A stretch of 64,000 nucleotides of DNA from Nocardioides sp. SR21 (lineage in GTDB: Bacteria; Actinomycetota; Actinomycetes; Propionibacteriales; Nocardioidaceae). The stretch spans positions 62,001 through 126,000 of the forward strand of contig NZ_JAKWJR010000011.1 of NCBI RefSeq assembly GCF_022761125.1, written 5' to 3'. The translations under genes were made by a program, and so were the position numbers. Each line of letters begins with the position of its first letter. The stretch's first letter is position 1. Below, one piece after another: positions 8,768 through 20,629 of the stretch. Under the pieces are notes generated by a model. It saw only the letters and a list, made by a program, of their open reading frames with translations. It was not told the origin of the DNA and searched no databases.

Positions 8768-9433
8768 GTGACCGACACGCTGCCGATGTTCCCGCTGAAC
8801 GCGGTGCTGTTCCCCGGCGTCAGCGTGCCGCTCACCGTGTTCGAGGACCGCTACCGCGCGCTGGTCCACCACCTGCTGCGCGTATCGGACCCCGCGGAGC
8901 GGGTGTTCGGGTCCGTCGGCATCCGTGAGGGCTACGAGGTCGGCGACCACGGGTCCCAGTCCTTGTACCGCGTCGGCTGCAAGATGCAGCTCACCGAGAT
9001 CGAGGAGAACCCGGACGGCACGTTCGAGGTGGTCGCGGTCGGCCTGGAGCGGATCCAGCTCGACAGCCTGGAGACGCAGGGGCTCTTCCCGGTCGGCCAC
9101 GTCACCGAGCGGCCCGACTCCACGGCGGTGGTGCCCGAGTCCGTGCTGGAGCGGGCCAGGATCGCGTTCACGGCGTACCGCGCGGCGCTGGCCGACATCC
9201 GCTCCGACCCGTACGAAGGCGCACTCCCCCGCGACCCGACGTACCTCTCCTGGACGCTGGCCGCCCTGGCGCCGCTGCCGATGCCCGAGCGCCAGTCGTT
9301 GCTGGAGGCCGAGGACGCCGCCGAGCGGCTGATCCTGGTGACCGACCTGCTGCGCGACGAGCTGCGCGCGATGAACGTGATCCCGTCCCTCCCCGCCACC
9401 GAGGTGGCTCGCACCAGGTGGTCTCCCAACTAG
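8768..9433 (+). CDS. Lon substrate-binding (LON N-terminal) domain protein
   Basis: 221 residues consisting of a stand-alone LON substrate-binding domain without the AAA+ or protease parts. The N-terminal LPMFPLNAVLFPGVSVPLTV and FEDRYRALV segments are the family hallmarks. Such proteins are common in actinobacteria and of unknown role, possibly substrate recognition. I chose the GTG at 8768; an ATG at 8699 would make it overlap hisD's start region. Confidence 0.85.
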   Translation: MTDTLPMFPLNAVLFPGVSVPLTVFEDRYRALVHHLLRVSDPAERVFGSVGIREGYEVGDHGSQSLYRVGCKMQLTEIEENPDGTFEVVAVGLERIQLDSLETQGLFPVGHVTERPDSTAVVPESVLERARIAFTAYRAALADIRSDPYEGALPRDPTYLSWTLAALAPLPMPERQSLLEAEDAAERLILVTDLLRDELRAMNVIPSLPATEVARTRWSPN

Positions 9434-9435
9434 CG

Positions 9436-9924
9436 ATGGCGAAGAAGAAGTCGGCCGGCGGCACGCCGGCCACGGTCGCGCTGACCGCTGCCGGCGTCGC
9501 GTTCGAGCTCCACGAGTACACCCACGACCCGCGCGCGGCGTCGTTCGGGCTGGAGGCCGCCGAGGCGCTCGGCCTCGAGCCCGCGCAGGTGTTCAAGACC
9601 TTGATGGCGAACGTCGACGGCAGGCTGACCGTCGGCATCGTGCCGGTGTCCGGGCAGCTCGACCTCAAGGCGCTGGCCCGCGCGGCCGGGGGCAGCAAGG
9701 CGGTGATGGCCGAGGTCGCCGCGGCCGAGCGGGCCACCGGGTACGTCGCCGGCGGCATCTCCCCGATCGGCCAGAAGCGGGCGCACCCGACCGTGCTCGA
9801 CGAGTCCGCGCTCGGCTACGACACCGTCTACGTCTCCGGCGGTCGACGCGGCCTCGACCTCGGGATCGCGCCGGGCGACCTGGTGCGGGTGACCGGCGCG
9901 ACGGTGGCAGCGATCGCGCGCTAG
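9436..9924 (+). CDS. ybaK: Cys-tRNA(Pro) deacylase, YbaK type
   Basis: 162 residues matching the YbaK/EbsC editing-domain family, which hydrolyses mischarged Cys-tRNA(Pro) in trans. Family landmarks include the VFKTLMANVDG segment with the conserved Lys, and GYVAGGISPIGQKR. The ATG lies 2 nt after the stop of the Lon-domain gene, so the two are co-transcribed. A second, more divergent YbaK-fold protein is encoded at 44783. Confidence 0.9.
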   Translation: MAKKKSAGGTPATVALTAAGVAFELHEYTHDPRAASFGLEAAEALGLEPAQVFKTLMANVDGRLTVGIVPVSGQLDLKALARAAGGSKAVMAEVAAAERATGYVAGGISPIGQKRAHPTVLDESALGYDTVYVSGGRRGLDLGIAPGDLVRVTGATVAAIAR

Positions 9925-9981
9925 GTACTGGGTCTCGACACGCCGGTCGCCACCATCAGCGGATCCGCTGGCGCGTCTCCA

Positions 9982-11583
9982 CTAGTCCGTCGTGACCTTC
10001 ACGACGGCGTGCACCGCGTCGTCGTCGAGCCAGGTGCTGAGGCCGAACGCGTCGAGCGGGTCGAGGTTCTCGCGCGCCTCCTCGTCGTCGTGCCAGAGCC
10101 CGGTGAGCCACTCGGCGTCGAGGTCGACGTAGACGATCCCCGAGGCACCGTCGGCGTGCTCGACGACGTCGCGGAAGGCGTCCTCGTCGCCGAGGCCACC
10201 GTCCTCGACCAGCAGGCCGCGGTAATCGGCGTCGGGACCGACCACCACGACCCCGTCGCCCTGGTCGGAGTCGATGAGGCCGGCGTCCGGGCCGACGATC
10301 TCGCGCAGCTTGTCGAGGACGGAGTCGATCTCGTCGGGGTCGCCGCTGAGCTTGACGCCGGTCGGGAAGTCGTCGGGCTCGCTGCTGGCGAACAGACCGT
10401 CGGGGTCGAAGTCCGGCCCGATCGCGATCGCCACCGAGTCGCCGAGGAGGGTCTGGACGTCGTCGGGCAGGTCCAGGCCGGTCTCCTCGCTGATCTGGTC
10501 CATCAGCTCGTCGGCGGTGCTGCCCTCGCCGGCGGCGATCTGGTCGACCAGGTCGGCGAACCAGTCCTCGCCGAACGCCAGGCCGACCGCGACCGCGGTG
10601 TCGGCAGGCAGGGTCGAGACCGTGTCGCCGGCCTGGTCACCGGAGGTGACCGCGTCGCCGTACTCTCCGGCGTCGCCTGCGAGCTCGAGCTCGAGGCCGC
10701 CGTCGTCGAAGCGGACCGTCGCAGCGGCGCCCTCGAAGTCCTCGAGCGCCTCGGTGATCTCGTCCTCGGCCGCCGGGTCCTCGAGCGCGTAGCCCTCGCA
10801 GGGCGCTTCGCAGTCGATCGGCGGGGCGAGGGCCTGCCCCATCCCGCCGAAGAAGTCGAGCTCCTCGGCGATCAAGGCGCCCGCCTCGGGGGCGGCGTAC
10901 AGCGACACGATGCCGGGGTCGCCGGCCGCGTCGGTCCAGCGGGTGAAGTCGTCGTCGTCGGACAGCGGCGCGTCCGCGGCGTCCTCGGAGACCCGGTCCA
11001 CGATCTCCTGGGTCTCGCCGACCAGCGCCCACCCGTCCGCGATCACCCAGGCGCCCTCGCCGTCGGCGCAGTCGCTCAGCTTGCGCAGTCCCTCGTCGGC
11101 TGCGTCCTCGTCGCCGACCTGGAGCACGAACACCGGGTCCGGCTCCTCGTTGCCGGCGTCGACCGCCGCGATCGCGAACCGGTCGCCCAGCCAGGTCTCG
11201 ATGTCGTCGGCGTAGTCGAGGTCGGCGCAGCCGCCCGAGTCCTGGATCTTCTCGAAGATCCACTGCCGGACGTCGTCGTCGGTGTCGAGGCCGACCTCGT
11301 CCTCGAACGCCGGGAACTTCTGCAGCGTGCGCAGCGCCTCGATCTTCTGCCCGCCGCTCGGGTCGAGGTCGATGCTCGCGTAGGCGATCGTGGTCTCCGG
11401 AAGCGCCTCGGCCGGCTGCGCCCCGGTCGCGAAGAACGACCAGGCCGCCCAGGCACCGGCGCCCAGCAGCGCCACCCCGGCCACGATCCCGCCCGCGACC
11501 AGCGCGGTCCTGCGCCCGGACCCGGTCGATGCCGGCGGGAGCGGGCCTCCGGACCCGATGTCGAGATACTCGCTGCTGCTCAC
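9982..11583 (-). CDS. DUF3352 membrane-anchored protein
   Basis: 533 residues. A short cytoplasmic N-terminus is followed by one membrane helix (about residues 26-50) and a large, very acidic extracytoplasmic domain of the DUF3352 family. Asp and Glu are strongly over-represented throughout. The GTG start is 9 nt from the stop of the next upstream gene (11593-12126), suggesting one transcript. The function is unknown; the position outside the membrane is inferred from the single N-terminal helix. Confidence 0.8.
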   Translation of the reverse strand: MSSSEYLDIGSGGPLPPASTGSGRRTALVAGGIVAGVALLGAGAWAAWSFFATGAQPAEALPETTIAYASIDLDPSGGQKIEALRTLQKFPAFEDEVGLDTDDDVRQWIFEKIQDSGGCADLDYADDIETWLGDRFAIAAVDAGNEEPDPVFVLQVGDEDAADEGLRKLSDCADGEGAWVIADGWALVGETQEIVDRVSEDAADAPLSDDDDFTRWTDAAGDPGIVSLYAAPEAGALIAEELDFFGGMGQALAPPIDCEAPCEGYALEDPAAEDEITEALEDFEGAAATVRFDDGGLELELAGDAGEYGDAVTSGDQAGDTVSTLPADTAVAVGLAFGEDWFADLVDQIAAGEGSTADELMDQISEETGLDLPDDVQTLLGDSVAIAIGPDFDPDGLFASSEPDDFPTGVKLSGDPDEIDSVLDKLREIVGPDAGLIDSDQGDGVVVVGPDADYRGLLVEDGGLGDEDAFRDVVEHADGASGIVYVDLDAEWLTGLWHDDEEARENLDPLDAFGLSTWLDDDAVHAVVKVTTD

Positions 11584-11592
11584 GGGGCGACT

Positions 11593-12110
11593 TTACCCAG
11601 CAGGCAGGTCCTCCGGCTGCGGTTGGCGCCGCGGGCTGAGTCCGATGAACACCAGGGCCACGGCGACCAGGGCCCCCGCCGGAAAGGCGATCCAGGGGCT
11701 CCAATCGGAGACGGTGAGGCTCCCGGGCAGGCGCGCGCCGTCGACCGCGGTCCTCGCGAGCTCCTGCGGGTCGGTCGGCCCGAGGGCGGCTCCGACGCGG
11801 ATCATCACGAGCGTCGCCAGCACCGAGCCGACCACCACAGCCGCCAGGGTGACCAGCGGGACCCGGTCGAGGAACAGCGCGGCCAGCGCTCCGACCAGTA
11901 GCCCGGTGGCACTCGCGACCACGACGTACCACCCGGTGCCGGAGAACTGCCCCTGCAGGGCGGCCTCGTCCTCGGCCATCCACTGGTGGTCGTAGACCAG
12001 GCCGTACGGCGCGGTCCAGATCCACTCCCACACGAAGGCGGCCACGATGCCCGCGACGGCGAAGATGGCGAGGATCAGGACGGCGTCCACCCAGGCCGGT
12101 CGCGTCCGCG

Positions 12111-12126
<16 letters not shown>
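11593..12126 (-). CDS. four-helix membrane protein, DUF2567-like
   Basis: 177 residues with about four hydrophobic segments, the first at residues 13-35 and the last near the C-terminus. It resembles the actinobacterial DUF2567 family, but that match is from memory and weak. Its start overlaps the dnaE stop by 16 nt, so it is probably expressed with dnaE. The loop after the first helix contains WIWTAPYGLVYDHQW, a plausible conserved extracytoplasmic stretch. No function can be assigned. Confidence 0.7.
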
Positions 12127-15659
<3,533 letters not shown>

Positions 15660-15801
15660 CGTCGCGGGCTACTCCTCAATCGCATCGTGCGGGCATGCTG
15701 GAACAAGGCCACGATCACGTCGCGACGGCGCCTTGGGGGAAGGACGCCAGACTACGCGACCGCTGGACCCGATGTTGGCACCCGCCGCCGACATCGTGTC
15801 C

Positions 15802-16500
15802 TCACAGCTCGGTCGCCGCGTCGATGCTCTCGGTGATGATCGCGTGCACGATCCGGGCCAGTCGCTCGTGGCCCAGCGCCGGCGCGCGCTCCGCCAGGGC
15901 GGCGGCGATCTGCTGCTCGCGCTCGGCGTCGCGGGTGGACCCGCCCTTGTGGTCCTGGACGGCGCGGGTCAGCGCCGCGCGGCGGGCCAGCAGGTCGCCG
16001 AGCTGCTCGTCGACGTCGTCGATCAGGCCGCGGTAGAACCGCAGCGGGTCGGCGCCGGCCCAGGCCATCCGGACGTCCGGGGCCTTCTCCTCGTTGCCGT
16101 CGCCGTCGGTCCGCTCGAGCTCGACCAGGCCGTGGCGCGCGTAGAACCCGCGGGCCGGGGTGTTCATCTCGAAGACCCACAGGCAGAACCCGTCGGGCTG
16201 CTGCGCCTTCACGACGTCCAGCAGCGCCGAGCCGACGCCGGCGCCGGCGTGCGCGGGAAGCACGTAGAGGTCGTCCAGCCAGCCGGGCGTGATGCGGGCG
16301 TACCCGACGACGGCGCCGCCGGACTCGGCGACCCAGACGTCGTCGGCCGCGAGCCTGGCGGTCAGCCAGGCCGTGACCTCGTGCTCGGGATGGATCCCCG
16401 GCGGCATCGCGGCGGACTCCCGCGACGCGATCTGCACCGCGACGATCGCCGGGAGGTCTGCGTCGGTCGCCGGACGCAGGAGCAGGTCGTCAGTGGGCAT
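15802..16500 (-). CDS. GNAT acetyltransferase fused to AroQ chorismate mutase domain
   Basis: 232 residues in two parts. Residues 5-147 are a GNAT fold with the acetyl-CoA loop HAGAGVG (84-90). Residues 152-232 match an AroQ-class chorismate mutase. By alignment from memory with E. coli EcCM, active-site residues Arg11, Arg28, Lys39, Asp48, Arg51 and Glu52 are all kept as Arg157, Arg174, Lys185, Asp191, Arg194 and Glu195. It could therefore convert chorismate to prephenate, while the acetyltransferase target is unknown. The ATG at 16500 overlaps the pseudouridine synthase stop by 11 nt. Confidence 0.85.
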   Translation of the reverse strand: MPTDDLLLRPATDADLPAIVAVQIASRESAAMPPGIHPEHEVTAWLTARLAADDVWVAESGGAVVGYARITPGWLDDLYVLPAHAGAGVGSALLDVVKAQQPDGFCLWVFEMNTPARGFYARHGLVELERTDGDGNEEKAPDVRMAWAGADPLRFYRGLIDDVDEQLGDLLARRAALTRAVQDHKGGSTRDAEREQQIAAALAERAPALGHERLARIVHAIITESIDAATEL

Positions 16501-17425
16501 CGCGGATCACGTCGAGGGCGTGGGCGAGGTCATCGGGGTACGACGACTCGTACTCGACCTGCTCCCCCGTCTCCGGGTGCTCGAAGCCGAGCCGCATCGC
16601 GTGCAGCCACTGGCGCTGCAGACCCACGCGGGCAGCGAGGGTCGGGTCGGCGCCGTACGTCAGGTCGCCCACGCAGGGGTGCTTGAGCGCGGCCATGTGC
16701 ACCCGGATCTGGTGGGTGCGCCCGGTCTCGAGGTGGACCTCGAGCAGGCTCGCGAACCGGTGCGCCTCGAGCGTCTCGTAGTGCGTGACGCTGTGCCGAC
16801 CGTCGGCCATCACCGCGAACTTGTAGTCGGCCTTCGGGTGCCGCCCGATCGGGGCGTCGATGGTGCCCTCGAGCGGATCGGGGTGACCCTGCACGAGCGC
16901 GTGGTAGACCTTGTCGACCGTGCGGTGGCGGAAGGCGTTCTTGAGCACCGAGTAGGCGTGCTCGGACTTGCAGATCACCATCACGCCGGACGTGCCGACG
17001 TCGAGACGCTGCACGATCCCCTGCCGCTCGGAGGCGCCGCTGGTGGAGATCCGGAAGCCGGCACCGGCGAGGTGGCCGACCACCGTCGGGCCGGACCAGC
17101 CGGGCGACGGGTGCACGGCGACACCGACGGGCTTGTCGATCACGACGATCGCGTCGTCGTCGTGGATGATCCTGATCCCCTCGACGACCTCCGGCACGAC
17201 GGCCAGCGGGTCCGCCTCGATCGGGATCGTCACGTCGAGGGTGGAGCCGGGCAGCACCCGGTCGCTCTTGCCGACGGTCGAGCCGTCGAGCAGGACGTAG
17301 CCCTGGGAGATGAGGTCCGCGGAGCGGGTCCGCGACAGCCCGAACAGCCGCGCCATCGCCGCGTCGACGCGCTCGCCGTCGAGGCCTTCGGGCACGGTGA
17401 GGACCCGGTGGTCGGCGCCGCTCAC
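16490..17425 (-). CDS. rluD: RluA/RluD-family RNA pseudouridine synthase
   Basis: 311 residues: an N-terminal S4 RNA-binding domain (about 15-65) and a pseudouridine synthase domain whose catalytic Asp is in QRLDVGTSGVMV. The HQIRVHMAALKHPCVGDLTYG motif is typical of the family. It modifies uridines in 23S rRNA or tRNA; which one cannot be seen. The GTG start overlaps the lspA stop by 4 nt, the usual lspA-rluD pairing. Confidence 0.92.
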   Translation of the reverse strand: MSGADHRVLTVPEGLDGERVDAAMARLFGLSRTRSADLISQGYVLLDGSTVGKSDRVLPGSTLDVTIPIEADPLAVVPEVVEGIRIIHDDDAIVVIDKPVGVAVHPSPGWSGPTVVGHLAGAGFRISTSGASERQGIVQRLDVGTSGVMVICKSEHAYSVLKNAFRHRTVDKVYHALVQGHPDPLEGTIDAPIGRHPKADYKFAVMADGRHSVTHYETLEAHRFASLLEVHLETGRTHQIRVHMAALKHPCVGDLTYGADPTLAARVGLQRQWLHAMRLGFEHPETGEQVEYESSYPDDLAHALDVIRDAH

Positions 17426-17997
17426 TTCTCGTCCTTCGGCACGCGGGTGCCGTCGATCCGGATGCCGCGGTAGACCTGGATCAGGATCAGCACCGCCGCC
17501 GCGTTGATGCAGATGTCCGCGACGTTGAAGACCGGCCAGTTCGGGAGCATGAAGAAGTCGATGACGTGGCCGCGCAGCGGTCCCGGCTCGCGCAGCATCC
17601 GGTCGGTGAGGTTGCCCGACACCCCGGCGAGGAGGAGACCGAGGGCCACGGCCCATCCGGCGCTGCCGATGCGGCGTACGAGGTAGAGGATCACCAGCAC
17701 GGCCGCGATCGCGAGGCAGGTGAAGACGGCGGTGTAGCCGGTGCCCGTGCTGAACGCCGCGCCCGGGTTGCGCACCAGGTGCAGGACGAGGAAGTCGCCG
17801 ATCAGCTCGACGTCGGGCCCGTCCGACAGGTGCTCGACGGCCAGGACCTTCGAGACCACATCGACGGTGTACGCCGCGAGGGCGACCGCCGCGAAGAGGG
17901 CGAGGTACCGGAGCCGCAAGCCGCGGGGTCGGGTCGCCTGGATGTCGTCCGGTTCGTTCGCGTCGCCGGTCAGCGACGCTCCTCGCGCTGCTTGCAT
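17422..17997 (-). CDS. lspA: lipoprotein signal peptidase (signal peptidase II)
   Basis: 191 residues with four membrane helices. It cleaves the signal peptide of prolipoproteins before the lipidated Cys; two lipoproteins are encoded in this window (2286 and 54318). The catalytic Asp residues are in GNLTDRM and FNVADICIN, and the conserved VRNPGAAFS segment is present. The ATG at 17997 gives a 28-nt overlap with the end of the DksA-type gene. Confidence 0.95.
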   Translation of the reverse strand: MQAARGASLTGDANEPDDIQATRPRGLRLRYLALFAAVALAAYTVDVVSKVLAVEHLSDGPDVELIGDFLVLHLVRNPGAAFSTGTGYTAVFTCLAIAAVLVILYLVRRIGSAGWAVALGLLLAGVSGNLTDRMLREPGPLRGHVIDFFMLPNWPVFNVADICINAAAVLILIQVYRGIRIDGTRVPKDEK

Positions 17998-18746
17998 GTC
18001 ATGCACAGTGTGGCACGCGGGAACGCCATCAGCCGCATCTTCCCGATCGGGTTGCCGCACGACTCGCAGACGCCGTACGTGCCGTCGTCGATGCGTGCCA
18101 GGGCCCGGTCGATCTGGGCCAGCTTGTCGCGCTCGCTGTTGAGCACGGTCAGCTCGTGGTCGCGCTCGAAGCTGGTCGCGCCGACGTCGGCCTGGTCCTG
18201 CCCGGCGCCGTCACCGGAGTCGCGCATCAGGCCGTTGAGCTCGGAGTCGAGGCTCTCGATGATCTCGTTGCTGTGCTCGCGCTGCTCGTGCAGCTCGTCG
18301 AGCACCTCCTTGAGCTCGGCCTTGGTCCACGCGGCCTCGCCGGCCTGGACGACCAGGGCGCTGACCGGCGCCTTGCGGGCGGGCGTCTTCTTGGCCGGAG
18401 CGGCCTTCTTGGCAGGCACGGCCTTCGTGGCGGGAGGCTTGGACGCAGCCACCTTGGCGGGTGCCGCCTTCTTGGCCGGTGCCGCCTTCTTGGCCGGTGC
18501 CGCCTTCTTGGCCGGTGCCGCCTTCTTCGCGGGAGCCGCCTTCTTCGCGGGAGCCGCCTTCTTCGCGGGAGCCGCCTTCTTGGCCGGCGTCGCCTTGGCC
18601 GCCACGGTCTTGCGGGTCGGCGTCGTCTTCGCCGCGGTCCCGTTGGTGGCCTTCGTGGCCTTCTTGGCAGGTGCCTTCTTCGCGATCACCTTGCGGGCCG
18701 CGGAGGCCGCCTGTCCGGCGAGCGACTTCCTCGTGCTGCGAGCCAT
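17970..18746 (-). CDS. DksA/TraR-type C4 zinc-finger protein with Lys/Ala-rich tail
   Basis: 258 residues. The C-terminal ~110 residues are a DksA/TraR domain with a coiled-coil hairpin and a four-Cys zinc finger (CESCGNPIGKM...CMTCK). DksA-type proteins bind RNA polymerase through the secondary channel. The first ~145 residues are a Lys/Ala/Pro-rich low-complexity tail resembling histone H1, including PAKKAA units encoded by 18-bp tandem repeats; this may bind nucleic acid. The start at 18746 has a strong GGAGGAG ribosome-binding site. Confidence 0.88.
   Translation of the reverse strand: MARSTRKSLAGQAASAARKVIAKKAPAKKATKATNGTAAKTTPTRKTVAAKATPAKKAAPAKKAAPAKKAAPAKKAAPAKKAAPAKKAAPAKKAAPAKVAASKPPATKAVPAKKAAPAKKTPARKAPVSALVVQAGEAAWTKAELKEVLDELHEQREHSNEIIESLDSELNGLMRDSGDGAGQDQADVGATSFERDHELTVLNSERDKLAQIDRALARIDDGTYGVCESCGNPIGKMRLMAFPRATLCMTCKQREERR
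18463..18588 (-). repeat. seven 18-bp tandem repeats in the DksA-type gene
   Basis: Seven contiguous 18-bp units (gccgccttcttggccggt and variants on the plus strand), each coding for a Lys/Ala/Pro hexapeptide. Three identical units (18463-18516) are followed by three identical units of a second variant (18517-18570) and one further unit. The block-wise identity suggests recent slippage or unequal exchange, so copy number is likely to vary between strains. Confidence 0.95.
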
Positions 18747-18855
18747 GGGACGGTCTCCTCCGGGCATCGGCGGCTGTGGGCTGTGCCACAGGTGTGCGTG
18801 GAGGGTAGCCGGTGACCCCAGGCGCCTCAAATCAGGCGCACCGGGGAACGCCGAA

Positions 18856-18885
18856 ACGACCGGCCCCCGAGCGGGGACCGGTCGT
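18856..18885 (-). terminator. terminator hairpin downstream of divIVA
   Basis: An inverted repeat with arms at 18856-18868 and 18873-18885 (acgaccgg, one mismatch, then four G-C pairs) around a 4-nt loop. It begins 24 nt after the divIVA stop and lies before the DksA-type gene. The following U-run is short, as is usual in high-GC genomes. Confidence 0.75.
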
Positions 18886-18908
18886 GTCGAGCTGGTGCTG
18901 GTGGAGCC

Positions 18909-19667
18909 TTAGGACTCGTCCTCGCCGAGGATCGAGCGGAGCCGCTTCGGGGCCGGCTGGTCGTCGCCGGCGGCCGCCGGCTCCGAGCCGACGCCGAGCG
19001 CCTCGAGCTGCTGACTGAAGTAGCTCTTCAGGCGGGAGCGGTACTCGCGCTCGAACGAGCGGAGGTTCTCCACGTCCAGGTTGAGCTTGTCCCGCTCCTT
19101 CTCGAGGTCGCCGAACATCTGGCGACGGCGCTCGGCGGTCTCGGAGTCGAGCATCTGCGCGCGGGTGCGGGCGTCGGACTCGAGGCGGTCGGCCTTGACC
19201 TTCGACTCCGACTCCAGGCGCTCGGCCTTGGTGCGCGCCTCGCCGACGATCTTGTCGGCCTCGTTCTTCGCGTCCTCGACGAGCTCGTCGGCGTTGCGCG
19301 TCGCGATCTCGAGCAGGCGGGCCGCGGCGTTGGACGCCTGCGGGACCGTCTCGACGCGGATCGTCTCGACCGGGCTCGCGGCCACGACCGGCGCGGGGGC
19401 CGCGACCGGCTCCGGCTCGGGCTCCGGCTCGGGCGCCTTCTCCTCGACCACCGGCTGCGGCGCAGTCTCGGTGACCCCGCCACCGACGCCGCCACCGCTC
19501 TGCGCGGACGACAGCTTCGACCTGAGGTCGTCGTTCTCCTTGGTGAGTCGGGCCAGCTCGGCCTCCACCTCGTCGAGGAACTGGTCGACCTCACCCATGT
19601 CGTAGCCCTCACGGAGCCGGACGGGAGTAAAGCGCTTGTTGCTCACGTCCTCAGGCGTCAGCGGCAT
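18909..19667 (-). CDS. divIVA: DivIVA/Wag31 polar growth and septum-site protein
   Basis: 252 residues. The N-terminal domain MPLTPEDVSNKRF...REGYDMGEVDQFLDEVE is the membrane-curvature-binding DivIVA module. A Pro/Glu linker (around 85-115) follows, then a long coiled coil rich in Glu/Arg/Asp. It recruits cell-wall synthesis to poles in actinobacteria. I chose the ATG giving MPLTPEDV, as in Streptomyces and M. tuberculosis; an in-frame ATG at 19679 would add four residues. The gene stands just outside the dcw cluster as usual in this phylum. Confidence 0.95.
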   Translation of the reverse strand: MPLTPEDVSNKRFTPVRLREGYDMGEVDQFLDEVEAELARLTKENDDLRSKLSSAQSGGGVGGGVTETAPQPVVEEKAPEPEPEPEPVAAPAPVVAASPVETIRVETVPQASNAAARLLEIATRNADELVEDAKNEADKIVGEARTKAERLESESKVKADRLESDARTRAQMLDSETAERRRQMFGDLEKERDKLNLDVENLRSFEREYRSRLKSYFSQQLEALGVGSEPAAAGDDQPAPKRLRSILGEDES

Positions 19668-19784
19668 GACCTCACCCATTCATCACTCGTCAACGGAATC
19701 GTCTACGTACTCGTCAAGCAACTATCGGTCGAACAATAGCGTCTGTGCTGATCACAACATCACCAGCACCAGTGTGCACCCGAA

Positions 19785-20078
19785 TCACAGTCCGAAAAGG
19801 TTCCGATTGACGGTGAGCAGCACATAGGCAGCGATCATCACGATCAGGAAGCTCAGGTCCAGCGCGACGCTCCCGATGCGCAGCGGCGGGATCACCCGGC
19901 GCAGCGCCTTGATCGGCGGGTCGGTCGTGGAGTACACGCCCTCGAGCGCGACGAGCAGGACGCCGTGCGGCGACCACGACCGGGCGAAGACCTGGACCCA
20001 GTCCACGACGAACCGGACCCACAGCAGTGCGATGAAGGTCCACAGGACGACCTCCAGCACGATTCCAACAGCTTCCAC
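19785..20078 (-). CDS. yggT: YggT family membrane protein
   Basis: 97 residues with two hydrophobic segments (IVLEVVLWTFIALLWVRFV and LDLSFLIVMIAAYVLL) and the conserved DPPIKALRRVIPPLR loop between them, typical of YggT/YlmG. These proteins lie near sepF and divIVA in many bacteria and are linked to division or membrane organisation, although no activity is established. I chose the GTG at 20078, with an AGGAC sequence 12 nt upstream. Confidence 0.88.
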   Translation of the reverse strand: MEAVGIVLEVVLWTFIALLWVRFVVDWVQVFARSWSPHGVLLVALEGVYSTTDPPIKALRRVIPPLRIGSVALDLSFLIVMIAAYVLLTVNRNLFGL

Positions 20079-20091
20079 GTGACAGCGCGTC

Positions 20092-20592
20092 CTAGCTCTG
20101 GTTGAAGAATCCGCCCTCGACGATGCGCTGCTTGTCCTCGGCAGCGACCGAGACGTTAGGCGGAGAGAGCAGGAACACCTTGTTGGTGATGCGCTCGATG
20201 GTGCCACGAGTGGCAAACACGAGCCCAGCCGCGAAGTCGACGAGACGCTTGGCGTCGGCGTCGTCCATCTCGGAGAGGTTCATGATGACCGGAGTGCCCT
20301 CGCGGAAGTTCTCGCCGACGGAGCGCGCCTCGTTGTAGGTGCGCGGGTGCAGGGTCGTGATGCGGGACAGCTCGGCCACCACTCCAGTAGGTCCGGTCGC
20401 CGGACGGCGGCGCTCGGAGAGGTCGGACACGGGTGCGGGCGCAGGCGTGCGGCTCGGCTTGGCCGGGCGGACGGCGACCGGAGCGGTCTCCTGGGTCTCG
20501 AACTCGTCGTACTCGTTGTACTCGTCGTCGTATCGTCCGGTGTCCTCGAGCAGGCCGAGGTACTCGCCGATCCTGCGCATCGCGCCGCTCAT
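20092..20592 (-). CDS. sepF: SepF, FtsZ membrane anchor
   Basis: 166 residues. The N-terminal amphipathic membrane-targeting helix (MSGAMRRIGEYLGLLED) and the C-terminal SepF core (HPRTYNEARSVGENFREGTPV...LVDFAAGLVFA) are both clear, joined by an acidic, then Pro-rich linker. In actinobacteria, which lack FtsA, SepF tethers the Z-ring to the membrane. A GGAGGAC ribosome-binding site precedes the ATG at 20592. Confidence 0.95.
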   Translation of the reverse strand: MSGAMRRIGEYLGLLEDTGRYDDEYNEYDEFETQETAPVAVRPAKPSRTPAPAPVSDLSERRRPATGPTGVVAELSRITTLHPRTYNEARSVGENFREGTPVIMNLSEMDDADAKRLVDFAAGLVFATRGTIERITNKVFLLSPPNVSVAAEDKQRIVEGGFFNQS

Positions 20593-20629
20593 GCCTGTGT
20601 CCTCCGGTGATGGTGTGGTGATTGGGACA

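Noticed and set aside
18463..18588. Tandem repeats considered as a CRISPR array
   Set aside because: Units are contiguous 18-mers without spacers and lie in frame inside a coding sequence.
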